From Isoetes taiwanensis (Eukaryota > Streptophyta > Lycopodiopsida > Isoetales > Isoetaceae), in the NCBI GenBank assembly GCA_021234155.1, contig JAJEKV010000017.1:19618688-19682687 (forward strand): DNA of 64,000 bases. The letters run 5' to 3'. Under the pieces are notes generated by a model. The model saw only the letters and a list, made by a program, of their open reading frames with translations. It was not told the origin of the DNA and did not search any database. The position numbers and the translations under genes were made by a program. Positions 45,980-57,600 of the stretch are shown piece after piece; position 1 is the first letter of the stretch, and each line of letters begins with the position of its first letter.

Positions 45980-48100
45980 CTAATATTCGGATATGTCTGA
46001 GAGCGGAGGCTGAGATGATGAAGGCGCGGCCCCGACGGCCGAGCTCCCGTGGTGGTATGTAATTATCAGCCGCTGCGCACTTTGCATGAGATCTCGGTCA
46101 CTTGTCCGACTTTGGGCAATGACATGAGGCATGAGTTTATCCGCATCCCAAAGCAAAGCGAACCTCATCTCAAAGATGAGGGTCGTGGTCAACCGCGAAA
46201 AGCAAAGGCGACGCGAGGAAGAATGTATGGTTGGCATGCGACGCCGGTTCCCGCGTGGAAACCGTTCTGCAACCCAATTTGATGGTTGAACCGGAGGATC
46301 GAGGAGTCTGAGCAAATCTCTTTCCCCGGACTTGTTGATCCATCTCGAGGGAGTTGCCGCAGGGCGCAGGTTGATGCCGATTGTTGAGGCACGCGGGTGG
46401 TTTTCAAGAAATCGTGTCGAGAGGTCCTTGCTTGCCATTTGGCGCATCCAAAGTTGATAGGCCATGAGGCGCATGCGACGGTTTGATTCGCGGCTCGAAG
46501 TTGGACTTGAACTTCTTGAGGAAGTTGAGGCATGCTCGCGGTGGTATGACCCCATTCCAAACAATGATAGCACCGAAGCTTTAGTAGATCAAAAGGAGGA
46601 CGGCTGTTTCGTCCCCGCGGGTCGCCGAGATTGTTGATACCGCTGGAGCGTGCTGCGCCGGAAACCGCTTCAGGCTTCTCGATAGACCGTTGTCAGGGCG
46701 TGGTCCTGGACTTGATAAAACCATCTTTGGGCGAAGGGTGGTGGGATGAGCAATGGTGCATTCCTCCTCGTATACGATTGCAACACACATTTCCACAAAT
46801 GAGGAGGGCCATTACTGGAGGAGTTGTAACCTAATACCAAATGGCCCTGATATTTCCGCGCATGCGGGTAACCCAAAATTCCTGACCGCTGGAGTGATTT
46901 TGGAGTGTTAGAGGCTGAATCGCGCCCGGTGGTACTCATGACAGAGGAATGGCGGGTATTCCTGAGGGGCTACGCCGCGAGAGGAAATATTAACTGAAAG
47001 ATTGATGGTGCCTGAGCGGGATCGCTTCCAAAAGTCTTGGGGCTGGGTGTATTCACCATGAGATCTAATAGTCGGAGGAAGTCCCCGCAGAACCAGACGT
47101 AGGATCCGCTTATGTAAAATTTTAGTTTGGTTGAGGAGGATATGAAGACGATCCGCGAAAATCCCCGCTGGTTGATTTCCATGGGCTCTGGCTGGCGATC
47201 ATTGAGTTAAGCTTGAGAAGAAGTTGACTTATCATCTGGTGCTATAATGAGAAAGAAAAGCAGCTCTCATGTCACCCGCTTTTGTTTCCAATGGCTTTGC
47301 TCGGCCATGAGCCATTGATGAGGATCCACGCAATGGGTGAAAAGATATGGAACTTGCTTTGAGGTTGAGCGGCTACATTGAGGGACACCTGTGAGCTCCC
47401 AAATTCTTCCATGAGGGCTTGAGCACTTTGATCCAATGGTTTGCCTTTTAGTAATCGCCAAAGTGGACAGTCAGTTCGAGAGCCTAAAGAGTGATCATGG
47501 ACTCCGCTCCTTGTGCACATAGAGGTGGTGTATAAGGAGGAAACATAATGGGGCGAGCCTATGGATTCCTATGAGGTGGCAAAGGAGCAGAAAGACCAAG
47601 ATGTGCAAAGGTGGTTCTTGTGGTGGAGGACCTCGGGTCCGTGGTCATGAGGCTTGAGATCTGCAGAGTGTAAACCGAAGAGCCTGCTGAAAAGAAGGAG
47701 ATTGAGGATATGTCCGAACTGGGAGGGGCCGAAGAAACATGAGGATAACCCATTCTCGTGGGGAGATGACGGTTGGGAAGGTGAGCATACGAGGAGATAT
47801 GAATGCAGGCACTCTCCTCGAGTATGGAAATAAGGAGGTGGCTGGAATAGGTGCGCGATGAGGTGATTTGAGGTTAACAATGTTTGCACCGGAGGAGTAT
47901 TTTCGTGACGCAGAGGAAATACGAGGTGTAGGTGGCCGGATTGGAGCCCGGTGAGCCGCACATGGCCTCCCCCTGGCCATTATAACCCGTAGTCATACAT
48001 ATCTCTCAACAACTTCACGACGCTGGATGGCGCTTAGCTCAAGACCGTCCGCCGCCAAGCAGCCCCTCCCGGAGTGGTGCCCCGCGCATGGTAAAAAGAA
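45980..48100 (-). pseudogene. Probable gag region of the Gypsy element
   Basis: Several overlapping, broken open stretches lie between the 5' LTR and the protease. They include a Pro-rich start with MARGRPCAAHRAPIRPPTPR (from 47980), QSAQALMEEFGSSQVSL (about 47430) and a Ser/Arg-rich piece, TSSRSSSPTSSRESNRRMRL (about 46530). No capsid signature or CCHC zinc knuckle is clear. It is named gag from position only. Confidence 0.35.
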
Positions 48101-48138
48101 GGAAGGAAAAGAAAATCGACCCTAAGTAGTCATGCATT

Positions 48139-48714
48139 TGTTCAGTCCGTTCGAACTCCCTCAAGACGTTACCGCGGGAGGACTCGATCAAACAAGAGAA
48201 TCCTGCGAAATGTTGTCACGGGATTTGCAAAAAGAAACCAAGGAAGGGAAAAGAGAAAAACAGGAAAATAACGAAGAACACAATGAAGAGAACAAAACTC
48301 TTTGATATCAATTAGATACATGAGAGTTTCCTCGCGAATCAAGAGGAAGCAAAAGTGAGATAAGACTAAAAACTCATCTCAGCTTCCATAAGGGGCTACA
48401 TCTAACGTGGAGCAGAAGAATGGTTCCTTTGGCCCAATATAGATACCTTGTGCTCCCAAGTGTCAATCTTTGAAAGAGGCCTGATTTGCGGTGAACGTTG
48501 GCGTGCCTCTGAGACCCAAAATGGTACTGTATACACAGCTGGCCATTTCTGCCCTTGATTCGCTAGGCGCTGCCTTCATCAAGCAAGTGGTTCGCCGCTT
48601 GGCCTTTCATGCGGGCCTTTGACGACCGCACTGTGGCTCGACCAAGTGGGATTCTGGCCTTGGACTTGGTCCAATGTAGTATGAATAGTCTCCAGATTTG
48701 ACGATAGACTAACA
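48139..48714 (-). repeat. 5' LTR of the Gypsy element
   Basis: Partner of 37804-38376. It starts TGTTAGTC (48714-48707 on the minus strand) and ends near GGACTGAACA (48139). Length is 576 bp against 573 bp for the partner. The pair aligns throughout but with many 1-5 base indels, for example GAGGCCTGATTTGC against GAGCCTGATTTGC. Confidence 0.8.
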
Positions 48715-51700
48715 AACGCCTCCTGGGCTATGTATAACCCCCAGCATGCCTGAGACAGTACTGGCCCCTGCCCAACATTTCAGTCTCCAACCCGCTGAGA
48801 GTTCCCAAAGTCAGGAAGATCATGACCCATGACGCATATCCTATAATGAGCACACTCAGAAAACTAAGTTTCATTGCATCTTTTCAGCAACATGTGCTTC
48901 CCCTTGCTTCACATTTGCATAATTACACAGATAGATAGCCAAGTACTAATTACAATCGCCATTTTTTGAGCTTCTAAGCAGGATCTTGAATATGTAATAA
49001 CTTTTACTATGATTCTTACATAGCCACATGATTATAAAGCAATTGAAAATGTGGACTTCTTTGTAAGTTATACCTTTGGTGTTGCATTCTCCTCACAAAA
49101 TACCTCTATAGCCAAATAATTGAGCTCTTAAGGCTGGACATTATCTTGTAAATGATTGAACCTGTGATATGATACATTCTTATGCTGCAATTTGTAAATG
49201 TTTTTCATTTCATCTATGCTCGTGATTTGACATACATGTCATGCACTTCCAATAAGAAGATCTATTTCTATTCCACATTTTAGTATCCTGCTATGCATGC
49301 TTCATTTCACCATGACTTCCAATTCTTTTGGTATCATGCTTCTAAGGACGCTTAAATATGTTATATACTGTTTGGCTCATGTCCCCACTCCTTACTCAAA
49401 TGCTAATATTTTTGCCCATTACTATTCCGAACGCTATACTCCACTTAAACTACATTTTTCTCAGTATCATCAAAAACTTTAAATGCCCTATCTAAATAAG
49501 AATACCTTTATGCATATCAACAAGGGTATTGGTGGCTAGTAATGTTCCATATCGTCTATTTTATCGGGAGCGATTATAGTTATTATGTTTTCGGTAATAC
49601 TAGTAAAGTGATAGAACATGCTTTTATCATGGACACTGTTTCTCGGGCTAGAACATGCTTTTATCACAGCCGCATATAAACATATTGTTCAAGGGCTTTG
49701 GCTGTAAATCTGACAAGCCGATCCATTGTCAAATAATCCAAATTTTCAAAGTTATTTTCAACCCAGGCTCTTTAACCTTTAAAATAAATATTCTTTTTAT
49801 TCATATCCCATCACCCAAAATATATGATGTCAGTAAGGCCGGGCTGTTGTTGAAGTTTAGATGACTTCTAGCTGGTATGCTAAAACATTGGATGTACATG
49901 AGTATGGACAAAACTTCCTTCCACCTTATACCCTCGCCAAGACATAAAAACAATATAAAGTCTCGACAAGGTGGTGCCCATAGGGTCAAGAAAACACACA
50001 AATTCAGAACATGGACCAAGGAAACCCAAAACCAACATTCCTATACACGATAACGGACCCAGGGACCCATAATTTGAATGTTTCCGAGACTATGCTACGG
50101 GTCCATCGACTTTATGGCTCCGTATCGGAAGGTAAAAGGGGTAAAAGAAAAATAATTTAGAGGTGACAAATGGAAAAATTCGCAGCTGCTTGGTTTATTC
50201 TCACAATAATGTGGTTAAGTCTTTCGCTTTAAAATAATATATTTTTTCGGCCCTCAGTGGGTATGATTACGCAATGCCACGAAGTCCATAACAAAATTAC
50301 TGATTACTTGCCTGCTACTGTCAACCCACAACGCCGCCAACCATACAAAGTACGCAAAATTACACTCAGGACTTCAACGCAGACTGCGTGCTGAAGTACA
50401 AGAGCGGCAATGTGCTCTGTGGCTCCTGTGACATTAAATTGGTAAGTGGTACATGTCGTGCTTATAAAGGATGCAACGAAACATAGAACTATAAGATTAA
50501 AAATTAAGTAGTATTTAGCTCATAGAGTATCTATAGGATGATTTTAATTTTTAAATTTAATATCTAAATAAAACTTCATGCATAGTATTACTTGGCCAAA
50601 ACTCAATACAGTTCAAACCAAAGACAACTTACTTTATTTCGCTAGTTTTACAAAATCACGTAAAATGAGTAAAGATACCTTCTAGCGTGCGCATCATCAG
50701 TGACGCTGGCAGCCAATGCCTATCACAACGACCTGTTTTATATTACTGAACACGAAACAAAGCAGCAAATATTAGTAAGTTGCCTTTCACATCTATCCGC
50801 ATCAGGTATCATTTCATTGATTGTTTCGTGGAATAAGAGAATTTGTGGAACAACGCCTACCAGAGCGAGACCAGCTAGTTTAACCGAGGAAACGTAGGAG
50901 AGAAATGAGACAAAGAGCAAGAGAATGCCATACACCTGATTGAAGAGGAAAGAGAAAAGAAGAGACAACGCTTTGCAAATTTAAGTGAAGAGAATAGAAT
51001 AGAGTAATGAGAGAAAAAAGGGAGCTGAGAGACAAATAAATTGTCTAGCTAATAGAAGATATATGAGAAGAAGGTAGGAACATGGGGTCTAACGATTGGA
51101 ATAATTTTAATTAATTCATTAATGTAGACAGAGATTCCTAATCTTAATAAACATATTGCATACGATTAGGTATACGCAGGCGTATCAAGGACACCTAATC
51201 TATCAAGTAAAGCGAAACGCATCGTGAGCACCTTTGGCAATAAATCGAACTGTACCGATGTGCACGCGTAATAAGAGACACCCGCCACAATCCCACCACT
51301 CAACGCTGAGCAAGATGGCCTTTGTCATAATAACCAATTCTCTAATTCTCAAGATTAAATAACATGTATAGCAATAATCTTGCTTTTGAGATTAACTAAA
51401 AGGGTAATAAATTATTTTGCTTTGCAAGATTTCTAGTTGACTTTCGGATTTGTAACTTGGATTTTTCATCATCCATTACGTGACACGTCCCATGTACTAT
51501 CAATTACTCCTACCACGTATTACTGGTGAAATTCCTATACACCTGGCATTAATTCATCATAAGTCACAACCATACACATGCGTATACAAATCGTGAGGGT
51601 GCTATCTAATGGATTGCAATTATTTGCCTAATCCTTGATCGATAAACTTATTTATTCGAATTCTGATTATGGTAGCTTGGCGATGCCATTAGAATACATA

Positions 51701-53120
51701 ACAATTGAAGGTGGTTGCGCCAATGAGATTGTGCCATTGCCAAAACAATAACATGTCGATATTCAGCCTCGAATCTTTAAGTTTCTCGGTATGGAATCAA
51801 GTGGAACCAACCCTTTAAGTGAGCATTCTTGATCTTATGTATGAACCACTTCACTTCCCTCGCTTACCCACATGGCACATTAGGGTCGGGACTCCAAAAT
51901 GAGCACACCATAGCTGTAATGGCAAGCGTTGCAGCCGCCGCATGGAGGATCGATTCCTCCAACTGGCGGGCCTATGTGGGGAGTACCGGTGGCGCTCGGT
52001 GGTGGAGATGGCAATTGCCGTAATGCCACTTTCCAAAACGAGGATAAATATGATGAGTGATTTTATTTCTTTACGGTGAAAAGATGACCGGAATGATATA
52101 ATCTTATCACTTGGGTGTAGGCATGGGTGTTCTCGCATAAGTAGCCATACAGCACTCTCGGAGGGCAAAAGGTCGCCCTACACTACCACGGATGACGACA
52201 AACACCGAATGCCCCAGATAATTAACCGGCATCTTTAAACCCGACAAAACGCGATTCCGACGCCTCTATAATTGGTGCGGCGTTATTTCCATGGGAGATT
52301 GCAACACTAAAGGAATTGGGTCAAAAAGGTTTTCCAAAGGTATATCATATGATATACGGTAGAATTTCAAAAACGATTACCTAATCTCTTTATATTTAAA
52401 AATAGAAAAACTTCAAAATGGCTCTGAGAGCTTCCCAAAGTGGTACCTGGCAGCTTTGGAGACTCGGGAAGAAATGATGCACACCGCAAGATCCGATGAT
52501 GCTACACCGCCTTGCAAGCTCTTCCTCGCCAAGACTCCGCCCACGTGAAACCCCTTTAATTTTTTCCTTCAAGGCAAAAGAGCCCGACCATTTCCGCAGA
52601 TCGCTCTTTTATTTTTGTATAAGATCAAAAGATCTTTGCAGCAGACTTTGTGGCCAAAGTTTTCGTGGCAACATCTTTGCAAGCGCAACAAGGCTGGCGA
52701 AGATCTCAAAGAATAGTGCTTCGTGGTTTTCTCGTGGCAAGGGCAAGTTTTTTATTCTTTTGCCCCTCGAAGATCTCGAGAGATCTCGCATAAGCCCCCG
52801 GCAAGGTTCAAGTTTCGGTATGTGGGCAAGGTCTTCCACTCAACTAAGCTAGGGTCCGGTTGGATTTTGAGTTACGCACGCCACAGTTCAAACTATTGCA
52901 ATCCCGCCAATCTCCATCCTCCGTCACCCAAACTTCAGCTACCTCCTTCACAAATGCAATACCGTATTATTCCTACCGCAACTTTGGCAGGCAAAAACCG
53001 GAGTTCCCAAGATCACGTAAACGTGTCCGCATGATATTTCGGGGAATATACGCTATAAATACGAGATAATTCTCGACTGGCCACCATACAAGTCTACCCA
53101 TGTAGCTCCTAGGCGCTCTA
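48715..53120. other. Unrecognised sequence, possible small exons
   Basis: AT-rich to mixed sequence with no gene that I can name. A possible exon at about 50370-50441 (QDFNADCVLKYKSGNVLCGS, then CDIKL|GTAAGT) and another at 50700-50897 (after CATCATCAG; AYHNDLFYITEHETKQQILV) could belong together, but no start or stop context supports them. Nothing else stands out. Confidence 0.25.
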
Positions 53121-53123
53121 AAG

Positions 53124-54632
53124 TGTTAGGGCATGACTAAGTTGGTCATATAACTTACAACCTTAGGTTAAGACCATTTTCCACGCGGGCCTTAACCTAT
53201 AGGAACCGCCAATAATCTTAATTCTTACCCTATTGGAGCCATGTGTGGCATAACATGTAGAACCCTAACCTATAAAGGCCTCCAAATCCTAACCCTAGGG
53301 CCTTTCTGCCCAACAAATTGGGAACCTCGCACAAACCCAAGGCTGGCGGGCTCTGCTGTGGTGACAAAAGAGGGGCAGGCGTGCTCCGTGAGCGTGAGCG
53401 CATCGTGAGGGAGTGGGAGAGCCAAATTCTAACACCCTCAAGACCATGGAGACGCCAAGCATTGGGAGGGGAGAGTAAGCCGGAGCAGGTTTGTAGAGTA
53501 GTGCTCATAGTCTATCCGACCAGATTCCGCATGAGCTAGTATCTTGTATCTAGTGGGTAGAGCCATCCTAGAACTCTCATGCATCTTGACCCTAATCAAA
53601 GGAACCCTAATCGAAGTTAGATTTATGTATGATTAGGTTAAGATGTTCTTAAGGATTATTCTCATGATATGATGATTATGTGATGATGGTTGATTCGGCG
53701 TTTTTGCTCCTCTTGTATTGAAAGGGGGTAGAGACTCCAGGCCATATGTAGTATGCTTTTAGTGTAGATCCCTCGGTTCCCATTATATACTGGTATAGGG
53801 AACCCACCTGGCTATGGAGGCTTGGGTGTGACTCAAAAGACAACGGGCTACAGTAATGCGGAGGGAGTGATCCCTCGAGAAGCACACGGGGATCCCATAG
53901 TGGGTTAGCTTTATGGCTCCGTCATTTCGTGTGCGCGCCGAGCATGGTCCGACACCTCCTGGGCGATGGTGTCGCCCGCTCTAAGAGTTGCAAGTGTCAG
54001 CCTTTGGCTCTTGTTTTAAGGGGTTCGGTTGGTATGAATCGCATGCCTGTTTCCCAGTCACCGGAACCTCTAGACTCGAAGGAAGATGTAACCCTTCCTC
54101 GCCATCACCGTGGAGATGCAACCGGAGTAGTCCCCGGCGGGGTGATGCCATGGGATTGGCAGATCCGAAGGCTAGAGTCACGAAATTCCCATCGGTTCAT
54201 CCGCAAAGTATGCACAGGAGGGCGGATGAGTGGTCAACCCCTACCATTGTCTATACTCTCACCGCCCCATTGTTATTATGACTACGGGCCTTATCTTGAG
54301 GCTCAAATACTATCCTCCTTAAGGAAATGTGAGCCATGGGTAGGAGTCATGTTTTATCATCGATATGATTATCTTCTTTGCAGCTGTGGATATGTGGATG
54401 GACTACCCTTCGAGGTAGTATGATGTATTGTTATTGCTAGTTCTCGGTCGCTGTTTATGCTCACTTCGGGTGATAGGAGCCTTTAGGGGAAGGGCAGCAC
54501 TCGGTCCCTTCCCCGCAGACTAGGATCATCTCGAAAGTGCGGATATGACTCAGGGCCCGTGCAAGGTCGGTAAGGACCGATGGGGATTTCCTCGCTGAGT
54601 GTACGTCGGCAATCAGACATTGCTAAAGCCAC
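53124..54632 (+). repeat. Candidate LTR (single copy in window)
   Basis: It begins TGTTAGGGCATGAC, contains CCTATAAAGGCC (a TATA-like box at about 53270) and ends GCCACA directly before TGGTATCGTGAAAGC (54635-54649). That closely resembles the initiator-Met primer site TGGTATCAGAGC with two small insertions. Start, end and primer site together suggest a 5' LTR of about 1.5 kb. No second copy is present in the window, so this is a weak call. The open run 53929-54423 inside it is not a gene I recognise. Confidence 0.3.
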
Positions 54633-54650
54633 AATGGTATCGTGAAAGCA

Positions 54651-57600
54651 TAATGCCTTTGGTTGACCAAGAGCTAGCACCCACCATATCCTTGAAGAAT
54701 AGGTAGACTAACCGGCCTACTAATGAATGGAATGAGTTCCGGCCTTGAACCACAAAATGTGGAGAAATGTTTTCCCATTGGGTAGGGTCGTGAATTAGAT
54801 TTCAAGGTATGGGGCCTAAGTGGTAGAAATAATATAGTCAAAAGAAACCTTCTAGTAAATTTGAGCCTGTTGTTCATGAACCGCACTCTCGCGAAAATTG
54901 AATGAGAAATCGCCTCGCAAAAATAAAGCTTGAAAGAAATGTATGGAAATGACCACTATCCAAAAGGAATTAGAAATTCGAAATAGCGGCGATTAGGGGA
55001 AGTACCTTAATTATTAACCCATAGTTATAAAATTTACCTTAAGAAAAAGTAGCTATTAAACCTATAGAAGCCACTTTACCCCCGTAGTTTCCCAAATGGT
55101 AGCTTGAACCTCTCCTTTACCCTTGTGCTTAATTATAAGTTACCTCCAAGTCGCCATAAGAGTAAGTCCAACGAATCCACCGACGAGATCACCTTAAAGG
55201 AGCCAATATTATGGGCCGACCATTGATAGGGGCAAGATCGTACGTCAAGAGGCCACCATCATGGTGAAGCCAAGCTGCTGGGAGGACCAAACAGGGGTAG
55301 CATAGGGAAGGTTGGAAGTTCCCAGCCTTGCACCGTAACGTTTGGAAGCACTCATGGTGGAAGCGCCAGCAAATTTTGAGACCCCGCTGACCTAGGTGAA
55401 TGATCGCCTTGCGGGAAATTGGTGGTTCTGGCGCCCGCTCTATGAGGCAAGCGTGCCAGCAGCAACTCGACAAGAGAGCAACCCCAAAACCCTATAGGGT
55501 AGAGCCAGCGCAGGGAACAACATCGCAACACGATCAACCTGCCCAGAACAAATGCCAGCGAGCCGGCAATCAATGCGAAGAAAAGGAAGGAAGAGACATG
55601 TGCAAGGGAGAAGTTTAACAAAAGAGGCGGAAGGCGCGTGGGGGAGCATGGTTATCTGGAGAACCACTCTGGAGCGAACTGGCTGTGGGTGAGGATGAGC
55701 ACGAGGAGGAAGGACCACACCAACAAGAGAGGGGAGCAAGAAGCCGTGAAGAAGAGGGAGGAGGAGGTCAAGCAACGTGACGAGGCCTAATACGCTAAAC
55801 CATATCCAATGGGGAACTAATGAGGGCAACATCAAACAGACGCTTACTTAAAGCCGAAGCAAGCGAGCGCGGAGTAACGGAAGAAGAAGGCAAGATGCAA
55901 GATTTATCTCGCCAATGATTCTGGCTAAGATAGCCGCATCAGTGGTCGAAAAGCAAGCCACCACCACCTCGACTCGACTCTCGGCGAAGGTCCGGGCTTA
56001 TGGGCCAAATCCCAAAGACGAGAGTCAAGCCAAGATATTTAGCATTGCCAACAAAGATACCGGGCCTCGATGATCCAAAAACTCTCTTTCGAAAAGCCGC
56101 CATCAAAGGTCCGTAGTTCAAGATGGGCTTAATGACTCACCGAACCATCAACACCTGGATTCTCGCAAAGAAGCGCCAAAGCCGAGGTGCCAAGATTCGG
56201 TGACCATGTCCGGCCATGCGTAGTGCGCGCGGTGCCAGGCTGAAGCAGTAATAACTTGGCGCCATCCTTCCGCCGATCCATGCCAAGGTGTGACAATAAT
56301 GCCCAAAGACCTCCACACCGGCGAGGAGGATTCGCGAAGGAGAAGCCGTGAAGAGCTCCAAATAGCAACCATATAAGTTTTCCTCGTATTGTTTTACCAT
56401 TAGAAGTAAATCTACCTGTAAATTAATTGCTTGGTGGATATAAAAAAATGTTCTTCGGATAAATTATTTGTAGTAGAATCCTCGTATCTTTACGAGAATG
56501 CTCTTAATTACAAGTAAAGCATGTACCTCGACATAGTGCCAAAAATTGGCTCGAATCGGGCTAATCCATCCCAATCACTCTGTTGAATTAGGCAAAATTG
56601 ATCCAAATTTCTCACAAAAGATGTGTTAGAATGCTTAGAAATTGTCTAGAATGCAAAGTAGTACTTTTACTTAGGGAATGCTTAGAAATTGTCTAGAAAT
56701 GCACTTAAAGACTTTAACAGTTAAAATATCTGCCCAAAACAACAGAGTCACACCGTGGGGTCGATCCACAAATTGCCATGTGATGTGTGCATCTCATTTA
56801 ATGGAATCCAACCCGGGTTTATGCAGATATATATTTGCACTTTTAGATGCTTAAGGAATAAGTTGTTGCTAATTTTAGGGATTAACCAAATAGGCAATTT
56901 AGGACCCTGGTAAATTTTTAAAATTATTTGCACTTTGATATCTCTTTTTAGCATGAAATAAGTTGCTAAGTTGACTTAGGGGATTGACCCAAATAGGGCA
57001 ATTTAGGACCTTTATAGTTCTTAAAATTATTGTCCAAAATTTTTCCAACATGCATTGAAAAGTTTTATAACGCCGCATTGAAAAGTTTGTGTTTAAATTA
57101 TGATTCTAAATTCAAATTTAAGCTCTTTACTAATGTTAGTAATATTAATGGCCAAGCCTTAGATTAGAACTAAGACCCTTAAGCTGTATAGAGACAAGAT
57201 CAGATTCATTGGTATTCGCTTGTCATCTTATCTTGCTGGGCGTCTTGTCTACATGTAGTATAATTAAACCTTCTTAGAAACCCAAATTTTAGCTGCCAAG
57301 TCTTTAGAAACGTTACATGTTGGTAAGGATACACCAACACACGCCATAGGTGCACTATCATCATGTCTTCAGCCATGCCTTTGTATCACGTGATAACTAT
57401 TCAGCATATTCACCCCTATTCCTTAATCTACAATCAAGCCAGGGTAAAAGCGCAAGTAAAAATTCTTACATGATCAGATAACAAGATTCACAAAATACTA
57501 TAAGCAAGATTTCAAGCCAATACCATATGATGTTGATTTCAGACAAAAAAATACAATTATGAGGGCTCTACGCCTACCGCCACCCCCACAGGAATATGCA

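Larger units (their letters stand above)
37804..48714 (-). mobile_element. Ty3/Gypsy LTR retrotransposon, about 10.9 kb
   Basis: Two related terminal repeats (37804-38376 and 48139-48714) bracket an internal region whose minus strand gives, in the Gypsy order, protease-like sequence (about 45.7 kb), reverse transcriptase (44.6-44.1 kb) and integrase (42.8-42.3 kb). Reading right to left, the 5' LTR is at 48.7-48.1 kb. Integrase after reverse transcriptase marks Gypsy rather than Copia. Between the integrase end (about 42.3 kb) and the 3' LTR lie about 3.9 kb with no domain I know, as in Athila/Tat-type elements that carry extra 3' sequence. No target-site duplication is visible (AAAGT on the left, AACGC on the right), and no clean tRNA primer site. 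All coding parts are broken by many short indels. Confidence 0.8.

Noticed and set aside
48139-48160. tRNA gene suggested by GTTCGAAC in both LTRs
   Set aside because: No acceptor or anticodon stem can be drawn around it; it is simply part of the LTR end.
37804-48714. Ty1/Copia assignment suggested by the TGTTAG LTR start
   Set aside because: Integrase lies after reverse transcriptase, and the reverse-transcriptase wording is Gypsy-like.
56129-56400. Three overlapping minus-strand open frames near 56.3 kb
   Set aside because: All three minus-strand frames are open over the same bases, typical of GC-rich noncoding sequence; no motif was found.
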